Origin: Gnetum montanum
Taxonomy: Eukaryota > Streptophyta > Gnetopsida > Gnetales > Gnetaceae
NCBI GenBank assembly: GCA_015680685.1
Contig: MNCI01005856.1
Span: 168,693-228,692 of the forward strand
Length of the DNA: 60,000 bases
Reading direction: 5' to 3'
The notes under the pieces are model-generated. The model was not told where the DNA came from, did not search any database, and saw nothing but the letters and a program-made list of their open reading frames with translations. How positions within the stretch are numbered: position 1 is the stretch's first letter; every line of letters begins with the position of its first letter. Shown here piece by piece: positions 24,201 to 35,274 of the stretch. The position numbers and the translations under genes are program-made.

Positions 24201-26368
24201 CAAACAATCCACTCCTCATCCAACCAACCATAGGTCCTACATCACTCATATGCCTTTGGGTATTGGAAGGGGTAGGCCTCTAGATCATGCCCCACCTACT
24301 CAATCACAGTCGCCCGAACATTTGTGCATGATGAGAACACCTCCAAGGTAGTGGAGGTTAAGGCTAGAGTGTTTGCTTCATCATGTAGGCTTTCTTCATC
24401 AATTCTAAACCTAGCATTGACCACAAGTCGTTAGAAATTTAACATGAGCTAGTAGAAAAAAACACTGTGAGAGCCATGAAAGTACTTACCATCTAGCATA
24501 GTAGATAGTTCTAGGTGGATCCTGGAATAGGGTATGCAATTGTTGCATGATAAATAGGGTGTTTCTCTTGTTGTAACAAGTGAACCTCATCATGTGCCAT
24601 ACTCTAGATAGTTGATGAGTCCTTTTAGGCCTCTACTTGAGCCTCTTGCCCAATCAATGTTGCTGATGAGCTTATTTGAGATGAAATTTAGGATGCCTTG
24701 GTTAGCCTTAGGTAGCAATGTCTCAGTGATGGCTTTAGTAGCCTTCACCACAAAGTGTGACCACATGATCACACTGAACTACTGCAATAGGTATTCTAGG
24801 AATTTACGAGCCCTTATCTGGAACCACAATTCTTGATGATCCACTTGCATATCTAGTATAGGTGTGTTAGGGATAGGTTTGCTCATGCAACATAGGATTC
24901 CTACGAGCTTAACCACTATTAGAACAGGATTTAGTAGCATCCTACAAGTAGCAAGCAATAGGAAAACCATTAGTGTACACACATAGATGCAAGATTTTGA
25001 TATACATATTATAAATTATTAACATAAATTAGTGAAAATGCAATTTACGGCCCTATAGGTATAGGATGTTAAATAATATGTTTGATGTGCCTAGAACCCA
25101 TTGGGGTACAATATACTTCATAGGATTAACATTGCACTTGGGTAGCAAAATTTTTTCTAACTCTGGGTTGCCTCAATGGAGAGTGTAGTTAAAAAAAATC
25201 AAAATTTTGACCACCTTTGAGGCTACCCCAACTATGCTATATGGAGAGTGTAGTTCCAAAAAATAGTCATTTTTTAGGAAAACATTTTGGAAAACACTTG
25301 GAAATATAGGCATTTTAGCAAACACTTAGCACCTTATGCTCTCAATGCCTAGAGAGTGAAGTCCTACAACTGTGGAGAGTGTAGTCTCCCTATGGCATTG
25401 CACCCAGTGCTCCACCTTGCCCCTGCCACCATGGCATACCTCATCCCATTGACTGCTACCTAGAAAATCCAATAATAAGAATAATAATAAAATAAATAGA
25501 CTAGATGCATATGCCTCACTACTGGTCGTAGCTGCATTCCCTGTGTCACATTGAGGAACATAGCCATGGCCCTTGAAAGCATGCCAAGAAGATGAGAAAT
25601 GCAACAGATCCTATCCCTGCAATGCTTGCCCTAACCCCTTATGCTTGCTAACAGATCCACACTCACATGCAACCCAACGTCACACCGATGCATAACCTTG
25701 GCCTGCACATGTCCAAACTTGTGCCCAATCCCAAACACTTATCGCCCAGACTCCTTGGCTCTTGTAGCTATGCTGTGGCATGAAATGCATGGGGCCTAAG
25801 CCCTACATTATAACAAAAAGAGAAGGTGTCAAAATCCATCCCTGATTATGTAGAAATCCCTTGCAATCATGTCATGACATGCAAAGCCCCAACCCCTTTA
25901 TGTGCAACCCTAGCTCATGAATAACCCTAGCTTTGTGTAGAGTCCTAAACCCTCTATGCCTCAAACCTTGTGTAGGCTGGTTAAGAAGAAGATGATGCAT
26001 GGTGGTAGCTATGGACCTCTATGGGAACATTGCAGTATGTAGGGGCAACCATGGTTCTTGTAGTTACAGTGCAAAATGCAACACACCAGCCTCACTAACC
26101 CTACATGCAACCCATAAAACCCTTCCTATTGGTATGGTGTAGATGATGCCTAGTCACAATAGTCGCCACCATGGCAAGGCACATAATGATGCATGGGGCT
26201 ACGCTCTCAAATCCTTCAAAAAAATAAAATGAAACAAAAAAAATAAGCAAAAGGGGAAAAGTGTAGTTGGTGTACTTGGCTGACATTGATAGCCTCCTCT
26301 TCTCCATGCACAACTTTGACAGGTGGTCCAGTGCCGTCTTTGCCTTGGCAATGTTCACTAACCCTAGG
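21290..26368 (-). pseudogene. Antisense gene of copy E (multi-exon, decayed)
   Basis: Minus-strand homologue of the gene at 42357-46621. Exon 1 (26368 to about 26275) aligns with exon 1 of C: HLGLVNIAKAKTALDHLSKL against HLVLAMVEEAKKTLEHVPLA. The central exon (23623-23426) shares FHAHAF and the LGVEQARVMEVLLEDMRFNW block with C (FHAHAF, LGLEQAWIMQEVMKEGARYNW). The penultimate exon (21775-21485) has PSREASFATF and WTTM, as in copy A, and ends in AGPSQ at a GTTAGT donor (21484), the same splice site as in A, C and D. TAG stops and small frameshifts are frequent. In the sense direction of E (plus strand) it lies upstream of the integrase remnant at 27170. Product and function unknown. Confidence 0.7.
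25175..25390. repeat. Three GGAGAGTGTAGT motifs inside the copy E antisense gene
   Basis: Motifs near 25178, 25240 and 25376, with a reverse-type CTATGCTATATGG between. They are the same motif that fills the copy E LTR (29260-29600). They lie in a non-coding part of the antisense gene interval. Confidence 0.7.
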
Positions 26369-26504
26369 TGGAGGCATCCACTTTGGCACATCATCTTTCC
26401 CCCAACTACACTCTACACTAGCAGCAATAGAATAACAATCACAAGACTACGTTTTAGATTTCATGGTCAAAAGCAAGAAATTGATAACTTACCATGGTAA
26501 AATT

Positions 26505-26605
26505 GCACTTATATACCTTGCCTGGGTTATTTAATGATCCACCAACCTGGCACTACACTTCCTCAGTGAAGAGCATAGTTGGTTGAGAGCATAGTTAGCC
26601 ATACA
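26505..26605 (-). promoter_or_regulatory. Putative promoter of the copy E antisense gene
   Basis: On the minus strand GGTATATAAG (26518-26509) lies about 145 bp before the exon 1 start. Behind it, at about 26572-26602, stands a double GAGCATAGTTGG / TGAGAGCATAGTT motif nearly identical to one about 75 bp upstream of the TATA box in the copy E LTR (53331-53360). Between TATA and ATG a CCATGGTAAGT donor and a GCTGCTAG acceptor would allow a leader intron. Sequence-based inference only. Confidence 0.45.
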
Positions 26606-27169
26606 TAGCCTAAAATTGTGATTTTTCCACTACACTACAAATGCACAAGTCCATTCCACTCCCCAGCCATGACTAGTTCTCCCTAGAATGGCATGTTTAA
26701 CACATCTAGGTTTGCTAACACCTAAAAATAGCATGCATACAATGCTCTAAGACCTAAAAATAGCATGCATATGGCTTGCCAAGGCCAAATAAAAGCACAA
26801 AAATGTTTATCTTTCATAGCAACTTGAATGCATACATGGAAAATTTCATTACATTATTCCTCCCATTTGTGCACATTAACTTTGTAAAATAGGTGTCACT
26901 TGATATTTTGTTTTTGGTTTATTTTTGTAGGAACATGACATGGCTATGCATAATAAGATCTTCTCACCTTTGGTCCTCATGGGGCCTCATGGTGATATTA
27001 AGCGATGCATTGACCCTCATTGCTTAGACCTCAAGCCTATAGCCTACAATGAGTACATAGCATTTGTAGAAGTAGCACTAGACTAGCTTGATCATATAGT
27101 TAAGGCTCTCAATCTAGAGGTAGGGAATGCCATGAAGGATCCCCTTGTTGAGATCCTTGTGGCTACACC
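26606..27169 (+). other. Copy E internal DNA, no confident product
   Basis: From 26930, after TTTTTGTAG, a broken plus-strand frame (MAMHNKIFSPLVLMGPHG and on) can be read, but it does not match RT, RNase H or integrase core. These pol domains are missing from E at this point. Confidence 0.4.
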
Positions 27170-27539
27170 TAATGGTGAGGTTCCTTCACTCTAGGTAATC
27201 CTCTAAGACTTTATTGACAAAGGTCAAAATAGTGAGTTGAGAACAATAGAACTCAACTCAATAGAGGAGGGATGCATGCACACACTTGATTACATTAAAT
27301 GGTATCATGCGAAGAAATGGTAAAAACACTGTCATAACTAGCATTAGCATTCGATTAGAAAAGGCAACCTAGTCCTCAAGGCTATTCACGAACTCATGAA
27401 TAAATTCTCAACTAACTAGGAAGGGCCTTTCTTGGTCACTAAGGCCTACAAAAATGAAGCATTCAAGCTTGCTAATCAAGATAGAAATGAGTCTGCCAAT
27501 CTAGTGAACCATTCATACTTGAAGCCATATTACATCTAA
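27170..27539 (+). pseudogene. Copy E integrase C-terminal region (pol end)
   Basis: The plus-strand frame shows the end of a Tat-type integrase: GEVPSL-VIL-DFIDKGQ, ELNSIEEG, then KGNLVLKAIHELMNKFSTN-EGPFLVTKAY and a final LVNHSYLKPYYI before TAA at 27537. The family pattern is VGDLVLKxI...GKxxPNWEGPFxVxKxY. The stop in STN-EGPF is TAG at an invariant Trp preceded by C, i.e. CTGG to CTAG. The catalytic core is absent. Confidence 0.75.
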
Positions 27540-27559
27540 CATGTATCACTACATGTTAA

Positions 27560-28020
27560 TGAAGCAAGGTAAGCATTCATCTACTATGATGTTAAACTGG
27601 CAAAGCATTCATCTTCTTTGATGTTAAACTGGCAAAGTATTCATTCACTATGACACTAAATTAAGATAGATGTCCGCTATGACTATAAATTTATAGTTCA
27701 TTGTGACTCTAAAGATAGCTCATCTACTATGATGCTAAACTAGCATAGCATTCATTTGTCATGACACTAAACTAGCATAGCTCATCCTTGGGTCACAACG
27801 TTAAATTGGCATAATGCATCTGCTATGACTATAAACTAGCCATCCATCATGACTTCAAAGTGGCATAGCATGTTTTCTACAACATTAAACTAGCACACAT
27901 CAGTTCACTAGGACTATAAACTAGCAAAACATGATCTACTAAGATCTTAAACTAGGCTCACAATTTGCTAAAACCTTAAAGTAGCAAGGCCATAGTCTAC
28001 CAAGGCCTTAAACTAGGTTC
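27560..28020 (+). repeat. TAAACTAGC post-integrase spacer array, copy E
   Basis: About 15 irregular units of 25-40 bp, each ending like CTATGACTATAAACTAGC. The same array follows integrase in copy C (32480-32865, minus) and lies at 41440-41700 in copy B. It appears to be a conserved non-coding module of this family. Confidence 0.75.
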
Positions 28021-29192
28021 ATGGTCAACTGCTAATAATTCCTTCCATCCTCCTGCAAGTGAGCAAGTGAGCATAACCCTTGTCCCCCTTCCACACCATG
28101 TGGCTGAGCATGTTGCCATCCCAGAATGGAGCATTTGCAATAGGTGTAGCCTTTGTAGCACTTGCAACATCTTGGCCTCATGCAATTTTATTAGCCTTTT
28201 GAAGACTTACAACAAGCGTAGCCTTTAGAGCACTTGCAACATCGTCACCCCTTATAATTTATTAGAATTTTTTGTCTTGTGTGATTTTCTTATCTTCTCA
28301 AAGTTATGTTTGCAGTATGAAGCCCTGGGTCATTGTGAAAAGGCACCTCTCATCACAGTGGCAAGTCATCATATTGCTCCAATGTACATGATTGGACTAG
28401 CTAAGCCTCTCAAGAGTGCACAGCTCCCTTATCCCATTATAGCCTACTCACACTTACTCTTATATCTAGATACTCTTGCATTCTCCATGTAGCAAAGCTA
28501 GCAAACCATTTTGATGCTCACATGCTATGACCAAATGACACCCTCTTCACATATCTCATCAAACATCAACCTTTCCAAGGTGGACGTAAGATAAGTCATC
28601 CCATGGGAAGCCTTTGTTGGTCAATCAAAGCCTGGGCAAATGTAACATAAGTCATCCTAGGGAGGAAACACCTATTGTACAGACATCATGTTATTTCATC
28701 AATGATGAAGTGAAGCGCATCTAGTGACATGCAATTCACTTGATAGAAAGCATTTCACTTTGTAGTAAGCATTTAGTAATGTGTAGAGCCTAAAGAAGGC
28801 TCACTTGTAGAAAAAAAATAAGGGAAAGCATGTCCCCAAGCAACCTAATAGCAAAGTAATTTTGCAACTAGCCGAGCCTTGAACATACACTATGACTCTC
28901 TCATAAGCACTTTGATAAGAGGTTAATGTTATGAAGGGTAAGTCACTCTGGTGCCATGGTCACCATTAGCTATGGTGTCATAATACCCCTTATCTTCTCC
29001 TTTTTATTCTTAGCACATTACCTATACCTTCTTTCACTTCTCACTTTCCATCTAACATGACCCTATCCACAAAACTCTTTAACCACAGTGTAGTGACATC
29101 TGATCTCACATTAAAGAGTGATGTTGGTGCCAAGCTTGCTATGGTGTTTTGCTATTCTTTGTCGATGTCCTTTGGGTCACTCCTCCATACAT
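28021..29192 (+). other. Copy E 3' non-coding region before the 3' LTR
   Basis: No coding similarity seen. It matches in position the 1 kb between the array and the 3' LTR in copy C (31493-32480). Confidence 0.5.
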
Positions 29193-29209
29193 CAAAAAAG
29201 AGGGGCCAA
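29193..29209 (+). promoter_or_regulatory. Polypurine tract of copy E
   Basis: CAAAAAAGAGGGGCCAA directly before the LTR start TGAAATACC. Copy C has AAAGAGGGGCCAA in the same place. The PPT primes plus-strand synthesis in LTR elements. Confidence 0.8.
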
Positions 29210-29819
29210 TGAAATACCACCAAATATATACTATAGCATCTTGATTGAAAATTTGTCTAAGTGTTGGGACTACATTCTCCACTGTTCTAGAGTGTAGTTA
29301 GCCTCTTGTGGAGAGCATAGTTAATACGAAGGCTAATTAGCATAAAGGAAATTGCTGCAAATTTTTCTAAGTGTTGGGACTACACTCTCCACTACCATAG
29401 AGCATAGTTAGCTTGTCGTGGAGAGCATAGTCAACATGAAGGCCTAGTTTTTGCAGATTTTACTAAGTGCTAGGACTATGCTCACCCTAAGTTAGGAGTG
29501 TAGTCAGCTTCTAGTGGAGAGTGTAGTCATCACATTGCCATGTTTTACAAATTTTTGCTATGTGTGAAACTACGCTCTCCCCTAGTCAAGAGTGTAGTTA
29601 AGAATAGTCAACCAAAACAGTCTCTAGCAACCTCCACAACATGCCAACACTATTGAGCTTAGCTTCAACTCACCTTTGGCAAGTGTAGTTAGCAAAATGC
29701 TTCTTTTTGTATACCCTTTTTGGTGCCAAAATTGTAACTATGCTCAACCCCATGTGAGAGCATGGAGAGCATACTCTTGGAGCATAGTCTCCAAGTTTCA
29801 TTTTTTCTAGGTATCTTAC
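29210..29819 (+). mobile_element. 3' LTR of copy E, first part (split by copy C)
   Basis: Begins TGAAATACC after the PPT and stops at CTTAC, the target site of copy C; the LTR resumes at 53229. It is dense in GAGAGTGTAGT / ACTACACTCTCC inverted motifs (29270-29600). Confidence 0.8.
29815..29819. other. Target-site duplication of copy C, left (CTTAC)
   Basis: CTTAC directly outside the 3' LTR; identical pentamer at 53224-53228 directly outside the 5' LTR. Confidence 0.9.
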
Positions 29820-31476
29820 TGTAGCGACCGGAAATGTCGATGGCTGGAAAAAACCAAGGGGTCGGCAGGCATGAGAGTTTTGACCCCATACCCATGAGAG
29901 GGCTGTGATGGGTGTGTGCAAATATGGGGCACCCTAAACAGTCTGATTGATCAGACAGGAACTTAATCGACGTCTATATATCCTTTTGCAACATATGGTT
30001 TTGAAAACGAGGATGAGAACATGAAGCAATGCTTGAAAGTAAATAAAGAAAAAAGAATAGTGCAAAACAAAAAAATAAGTATGAAACAAGGTAAAATATA
30101 GTTAGAAAAATGCACTGCTCTGAAGCTACAAGCTTTCCCTGTCAAGGTGAATACGGTCGGTTGCATAGCGTGGTGGAGTGCAAAGATCCTGAGAGTAACC
30201 AAGATGTGTAGAGCAAAATAGGTTGTGCACTTGGGCACAACCTTGGGCGCTGACAATGTAGGAATTCTACCAAGGTGGTAGAAAGGGAGAAAGAATAAAA
30301 TGCCAGCCAAAAGATATAACTATTTCTAGTGTCGAACAGAAAGCTTACAATGCTTGATGTTATAATGTGTATGAAAGAAAACTTGGATGCTAGAGTGAAT
30401 GCCAGGGAGAGGAAAAGTCAAGGAATCAAGTAGAATTCCTCACTTTTTTAATGCTACCTCTTGGAAAAAATTTCAAACCCTTTGAATGCTTCTTATCAAG
30501 GTATTTATACGATCAAGGGCACACGAAAAGGGCAGTTTGGATGCCACATGCCCTGGGCCCACGTTGACTTGCTGACGCCACACGTGCCATGTATGATCGT
30601 TGGACCTGCATGACCATTGTAATGCATGTTTGATATGTTGTAACTGTGAGTCTACCATGCTATAATTGCACCTTCATCATCTGGAGACGTGTGCAAATGG
30701 TCTAATTAGGTGAAGTGCATTGATATCGCACAACCACCTATATGCCTTGTTGTGCTTTGTAGCATAGCATGCTTGGCGTAGCGTAGCACCTTGTTGTGCA
30801 TTCTGCTACATGTGTGTTGCATGCTTGCTATGCTACATAGGGTAGCGTAGCGTAGCAACTGGCTTTAGTCGCGAAAACTTTGTTGATTTGTGAACTTTGC
30901 TTCCGCAAGACTTGAAAACTTGTTGACTCTACCATTTGAGCTGCCTTCTGTCTCTTCCACAGGATTGCTACACCTTGCTGCACCTTGTAGCTTAGTGTAG
31001 CGTAGCAGCAGACATGGTCTACTGCTTCCTGATGGAAAGGGACATTGTTGAAGGACTTGAAATTGGGCTTGGGGAACTAGTGGTGAAGCTATTACCATGC
31101 TACACTACGTTACATGGCGTAGCGTGGCATATCACTTTGTTTTGCAGACATCTTCTGAAGCTTGTTACACTACATAGGGAGGTGTAGCGTAGCGTAGCAG
31201 ACTTCGTGACTTAGAAAAATTGTCGAACTATTTCGTGCATCCAGAATGCTGTTGCTAACTCTGTGCACCATTTCTGAGCAAGCTATCGGTTGGGAAGGCT
31301 ACTTAGGTGGACAGGCAGGATGACTCATAGAGCCTGTTTATACCTAAAGTAGAAAATTTTCTGAACTGGCCGACTTGAACTCAAAACATTCTCCTTCCAA
31401 AGAACTATCGTGGTGCTTGCAGGAATTGCAAGGCCTAGTGAAGCAAGAATGACTTAAAAATTTTTGGGGTGTTTCA
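29820..31476 (-). mobile_element. 3' LTR of copy C
   Basis: Minus strand TGAAACACCCC ... GGTCGCTACA. TATAAATA at 30502-30509. U3 (30760-31200) is filled with GCTACGCTAC / GTAGCGTAGC inverted motifs. Confidence 0.92.
30502..30509 (-). promoter_or_regulatory. TATA box, copy C 3' LTR
   Basis: TATAAATA on the minus strand. The 5' LTR of the same element has TATTAATA at the matching place (about 52239-52246), a likely damaged promoter. Confidence 0.65.
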
Positions 31477-31492
31477 TTGGCCCCTCTTTGTC
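31477..31492 (-). promoter_or_regulatory. Polypurine tract of copy C
   Basis: Minus strand GACAAAGAGGGGCCAA directly before the 3' LTR; same core as in copy E. Confidence 0.8.
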
Positions 31493-32479
31493 AACGTTTG
31501 GAGGATTGGCTTGATAGAAATTGACAAAGAATACGAAACACCATAGCATGAAAAATGTTGATGTTGGCACTTGGTGAGTGTTGAGATGTCGCTTGGCCAC
31601 ACTTGAGAGTGTTGCATTGGTTTTGTACAGGTTAAGGTAGAGAGCAAAGATGATGTTTAGCAAAGTCCCTCGTCGGAGTGCTCATGAGGGACTCCTTCAC
31701 GTTTTTATCTTTGGCTGGCACTGTTCTTCAACCTCTCATAGGACAGGTGTTCCCTTCGCAGGATCAGCTGCATTACATCCATGAAGGGTTTTGACCTGCA
31801 TACAAAGGCTTTCCATACAGTGAGTTGTGTTATGCACGTCATGAAATTTGCACTCTGAAGTAGTTGAGCTAGTTGAGGCACTCACCTCACGATGCTATAG
31901 CATTTGCTGCTGTTGCGAGCTGTGCCTGCAGGGGCAAAGGTCTTGCTGGCTACTGGCATTGTTGAAGTTGTTGGACATCGTTGTTGGTGTACAATGTAAA
32001 AAGCAGAAAGGCTAGCAGCGACCTTGGCAGCACTGGTGTGGAGGAGATGGCCTCTGAGGAGCTGGGGGTTGTTACAAGTGCGGATGCATTGGAATCCCTA
32101 CCAAGGGCACGTATTCTCAGTTCAGCTATGGGATCAACTACCACATAGCGAAACATCATGCAAACCGAGGCATTGGCAGGGGGCCGAAAAGTAACAATAT
32201 TATGGCTGGGCCACAATACTGCCAAAAATCCAGCTATGAGAACTAGCCTAGGAACTACCATCAGGGCGGTGGGCCGTGGCGACGGTAGGTTCGGAGGGCC
32301 AGTATAATTCCATACAACATCTTTGGAGGGTCAGCATGATGACAAGGGTGGCAATGTCACGTGTGTCCCATACCGCATTCTCATTACATTGTGAACTGCA
32401 TTCCAGAGCTGCGACATCCCACCCACATGTCAGCATTGTGCATGCTCATCTGATGCGTACTTAGCATAGATGCACGTTG
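31493..32479 (-). other. Copy C 3' non-coding region
   Basis: Between the post-integrase array and the 3' LTR. A 103-codon frame (32261-31950) has no recognisable motif. Nothing else supported. Confidence 0.5.
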
Positions 32480-32865
32480 GGGATGTGACGCAAACCCAAT
32501 TTAAGGTCTTGGTAGATCATGTGCTTGTTTAAGGTCCCAGCTAACCGTACATGCTAGTTTAACGTCGTAGCAGACAAGTCGTGCCAATTTTACATCATGG
32601 TAGACTAGGAGTGCTAGTTTTACATCATAACAGATAGTTGCTACCAGTTTAATGTCGTAGCAGATGCTACTCGATGTCGGTAGTTTATCGTCATTGTGGA
32701 CACTACTCAATGTTGTTGCTAGTTTGTTTTCATAGTGGACGGTGCTTGGTGCCACTAGTTTATCATCTTTGCGGATGCTACTCGGTGTTGTTGCCAGTTT
32801 ATCATCATAGAAGACGGTGCTTGGTGCTTCCGTTGTGCTTCAAACGTAGTACATCTTGAGATATG
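32480..32865 (-). repeat. TAAACTAGC post-integrase spacer array, copy C
   Basis: On the minus strand about 12 units of 25-40 bp such as CTACGACGTTAAACTAGCA. Same module as in copies B and E, at the same position relative to integrase. Confidence 0.8.
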
Positions 32866-34045
32866 AGTGATTCACCGGGTTGGCGAATGCATTGCCATCC
32901 ATGTCTACCAGCTTGAAAGCTCCATTCCCGAAGGCTTTAGCGACCATGTAAGGACCATCCTAGTTGGCTAAGAATTTGCTCATGTGCTCACAGACAGCCT
33001 TGAGAATGAGGTCTCCCTTCTGCACTGGTCGTCGATGTGGATCTGCACGGTGCTTTTGCTACTGTTTGCTTTGGTAGTGCTCGATGCATCTCAGTGTTTA
33101 CGCATGCTCCTCCTCCACTAAGTCAAGGTCGATGGTTCATGACTCATTATTCTGGGCTTCGCTGAAGACATTTGCAAGGATCATCAAGAGTAATGGTACC
33201 TGCAACTCAAGAGGCAATACGTCTTTAGATCCGTAAAAAAGACTGTAAGGGGTCTTACTTGTTGTAGTTCTACACATCATTCGGTAGGCCCACAAGACGT
33301 AGAAGATTTGCTTGTGTGACTGTCTCTTGCTGCTGTTAAGCATCCACTTCAACAAGTTGATGATGGACTTATTTGTAGCCTCCTCCTGCCCATTTGCCTA
33401 TGGATAATAAGGGGAAGAAAATGATTATTTAATGCCTAGATTACTATAGAAGGTTCGAGTCTCCATACTACTAAACTGTGGTTGATTTTTGGTCACAATA
33501 GTCATTGGAAGCCCAAACCTTGTTATGATGTTGTCAAGGATGAAATGGCAGATTTGCTAAGATGTCGTTTTCCTCAGAGGAATAGCTTCCACCCACTTGG
33601 TAAAATACTCAGTGGTGGTGATAATGAAGCTATGTCCTATAGAGGACTTAGGCATGATAGGCCCTGTAAGGTCTAATCCCCATTGTTGGAAGGGCCACGT
33701 GATTTGTGTTGGATGTAGGTCTGTAGGTGAGACGTGTATGAGATTTGCATATCTCTAGCATGTATCACATGTCTTGACTTTCGATAGGCAATCATGCTCC
33801 ATGTGGGGTCACTCCATGTGGGGCCAGTAGTACCCTAGGCATCTAATTTTTGTAGCCATAGCCCTAGGTGCTATGTGTCCACTGCACAGTCCCTCATGAA
33901 CTTGATTAACTACCTTTTGCGCCTGCTCGCCACCCACATGTGCCAACAATATCCCATCATAGGAACATCGGCACAGGGAATTATTTTCCATGAGCACGTA
34001 TTGTCGGGCACGCTTGCGGATTGCATCTCTTTGGGCATATGTCAA
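32866..34045 (-). pseudogene. Copy C integrase
   Basis: H2C2 zinc-binding end near 34045-33809 (VHEGLCSGHIAPRAM, then GYYWPHM). The core follows with DLTGPIMPKSS, then HSFIITTTEYFTKWVEAIPL; the second catalytic position is degraded (TKNQPQF where the family has TDNGPQF); NGQEEATNKS keeps the Glu block near 33370. Then RTTTSKTPYSLFYG and VLPLE near 33230. Integrase inserts the DNA copy at a 5-bp stagger, consistent with the CTTAC duplication. In-frame stops, mainly TAG, and the lost second Asp make it inactive. Confidence 0.85.
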
Positions 34046-34066
34046 TCCACCTGGGGGTTCTCCGTG

Positions 34067-34640
34067 CTATAGATAAGTTTTAATGTTGGCATACCACTCC
34101 TGGGTATTCGTAGCACTAACAGAAGCCATGTGTTCCACCTGAGTGATAGGCTCCGCACATTCTATAATCAAGGTTGGTAGGTTTGCCAAGGAATGTGATG
34201 GAATGTTTAACACAAGGGAAGCTAAGGCATCTGCCATGGTGTTCTCGTTGCATGGCACATGTTGCACATTTGTGGTTGCAAATTGCTTAAGCAAGATTTT
34301 TGCTAGATCGGAATAGGGTTGCAGGTGCGTAGCTTTGCAGGCATAGACTTCAGTGATTTGATTCACGACTAGTTGTGAATCTCCCTAGATTGCTAGGTGT
34401 TGTATGTTTAGTGCCTAGGTAGTTAAGAGGCCTATGAGTAGCCCCTCATATTCTGCCACATTGTTTGTACAAGGGAACGTAAATCGATAAGAGAATGGAC
34501 ACATTTCTCCAGAGGCAAACATGATGATGGCAGCAGAGCTACCTCCTCAAGTGGTTGAGGTGCCGTCAAAGTGTAAGGTGGCTTTGAAATGCGATGTGAC
34601 AATGTTAAGATTGCTAATGTATTCATCTGGGAATTTGGGG
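34067..34640 (-). pseudogene. Copy C second RNase H-like domain (archaeal-type, Tat hallmark)
   Basis: Between the first RNase H and the H2C2 finger lies a region with ATLHFDGTST, a region near 34500-34430 of the AEYEGL type now degraded, NQITEVYACKATHLQPYSDL, and HVPCNENTMADALASL (34240-34200), matching the pattern of the additional RNase H of Tat-lineage elements (NQV..., Y...A..LL..F, IPR.EN..AD.LA). Presence of this second domain supports the Tat assignment. Stops make it non-functional. Confidence 0.75.
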
Positions 34641-35046
34641 TCTATGGTTGCCTGGTTGTCGACTGGCGAGACAGTGAGCTGGGTTGCTATGGCTTGACCC
34701 TTTGTTGATGATTGACTTACATAGCGTAAATTGAACTCCATGGTTATTACCTTCCATCAGGCTATCTTGCTACTTTCGTATAAGTTGTTAGTGATAGCTC
34801 AGAGTATATTTCTTTTGCAAATGATGTTGGTTATACTGCGAAATAAGTAATTCTACCACTTTTTTAGTGCAAACACTAAGGCTAGGCAATTCCTCTCCAC
34901 TTTGTTGTATTTTTCCTCGTGTGCTATTAGCACATGACTCGGATAATACACTAGTATCTTAGAGCCATCATCTTGTTTCTGACATAGTAGTATCATGATA
35001 GATGTGTCGAAGGTAGCGAGGTAGATAAAGAAGGATTTATCCCTTT
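34641..35046 (-). pseudogene. Copy C RNase H / connection, truncated by copy B
   Basis: DKSFFIYLATFDTSIMILLC, then YYPSHVLIAHEEKYNKVERN and CLALVFALKKW match the RT-connection and RNase H start of gypsy pol (pattern fYLs..l...E.nYs..Ek.cLALvfa..klr.Y). The sequence is cut at 35046, where the copy B LTR begins. Roughly 150 residues between the RT palm and this point are missing from the element. Confidence 0.8.
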
Positions 35047-35274
35047 TGAAACACCACAAAAAATTTTGGCTAACACTTGTAGACAGAAATTAAGCTAAGT
35101 CATGTTGGTCCTCAGCATGACCAAGCTTGAAAGCCTCAAAAATAACATCAAACGAAGTCAAAGTAAGCAAGTAAAAGTTCCCTGGGATCCATAGAAGACT
35201 ACGATGACATCTGGCATCAAACTTGGCAAATATTGAGTTCAAAATACTTGGTTTTCACTAAGTATGCATCCTAC

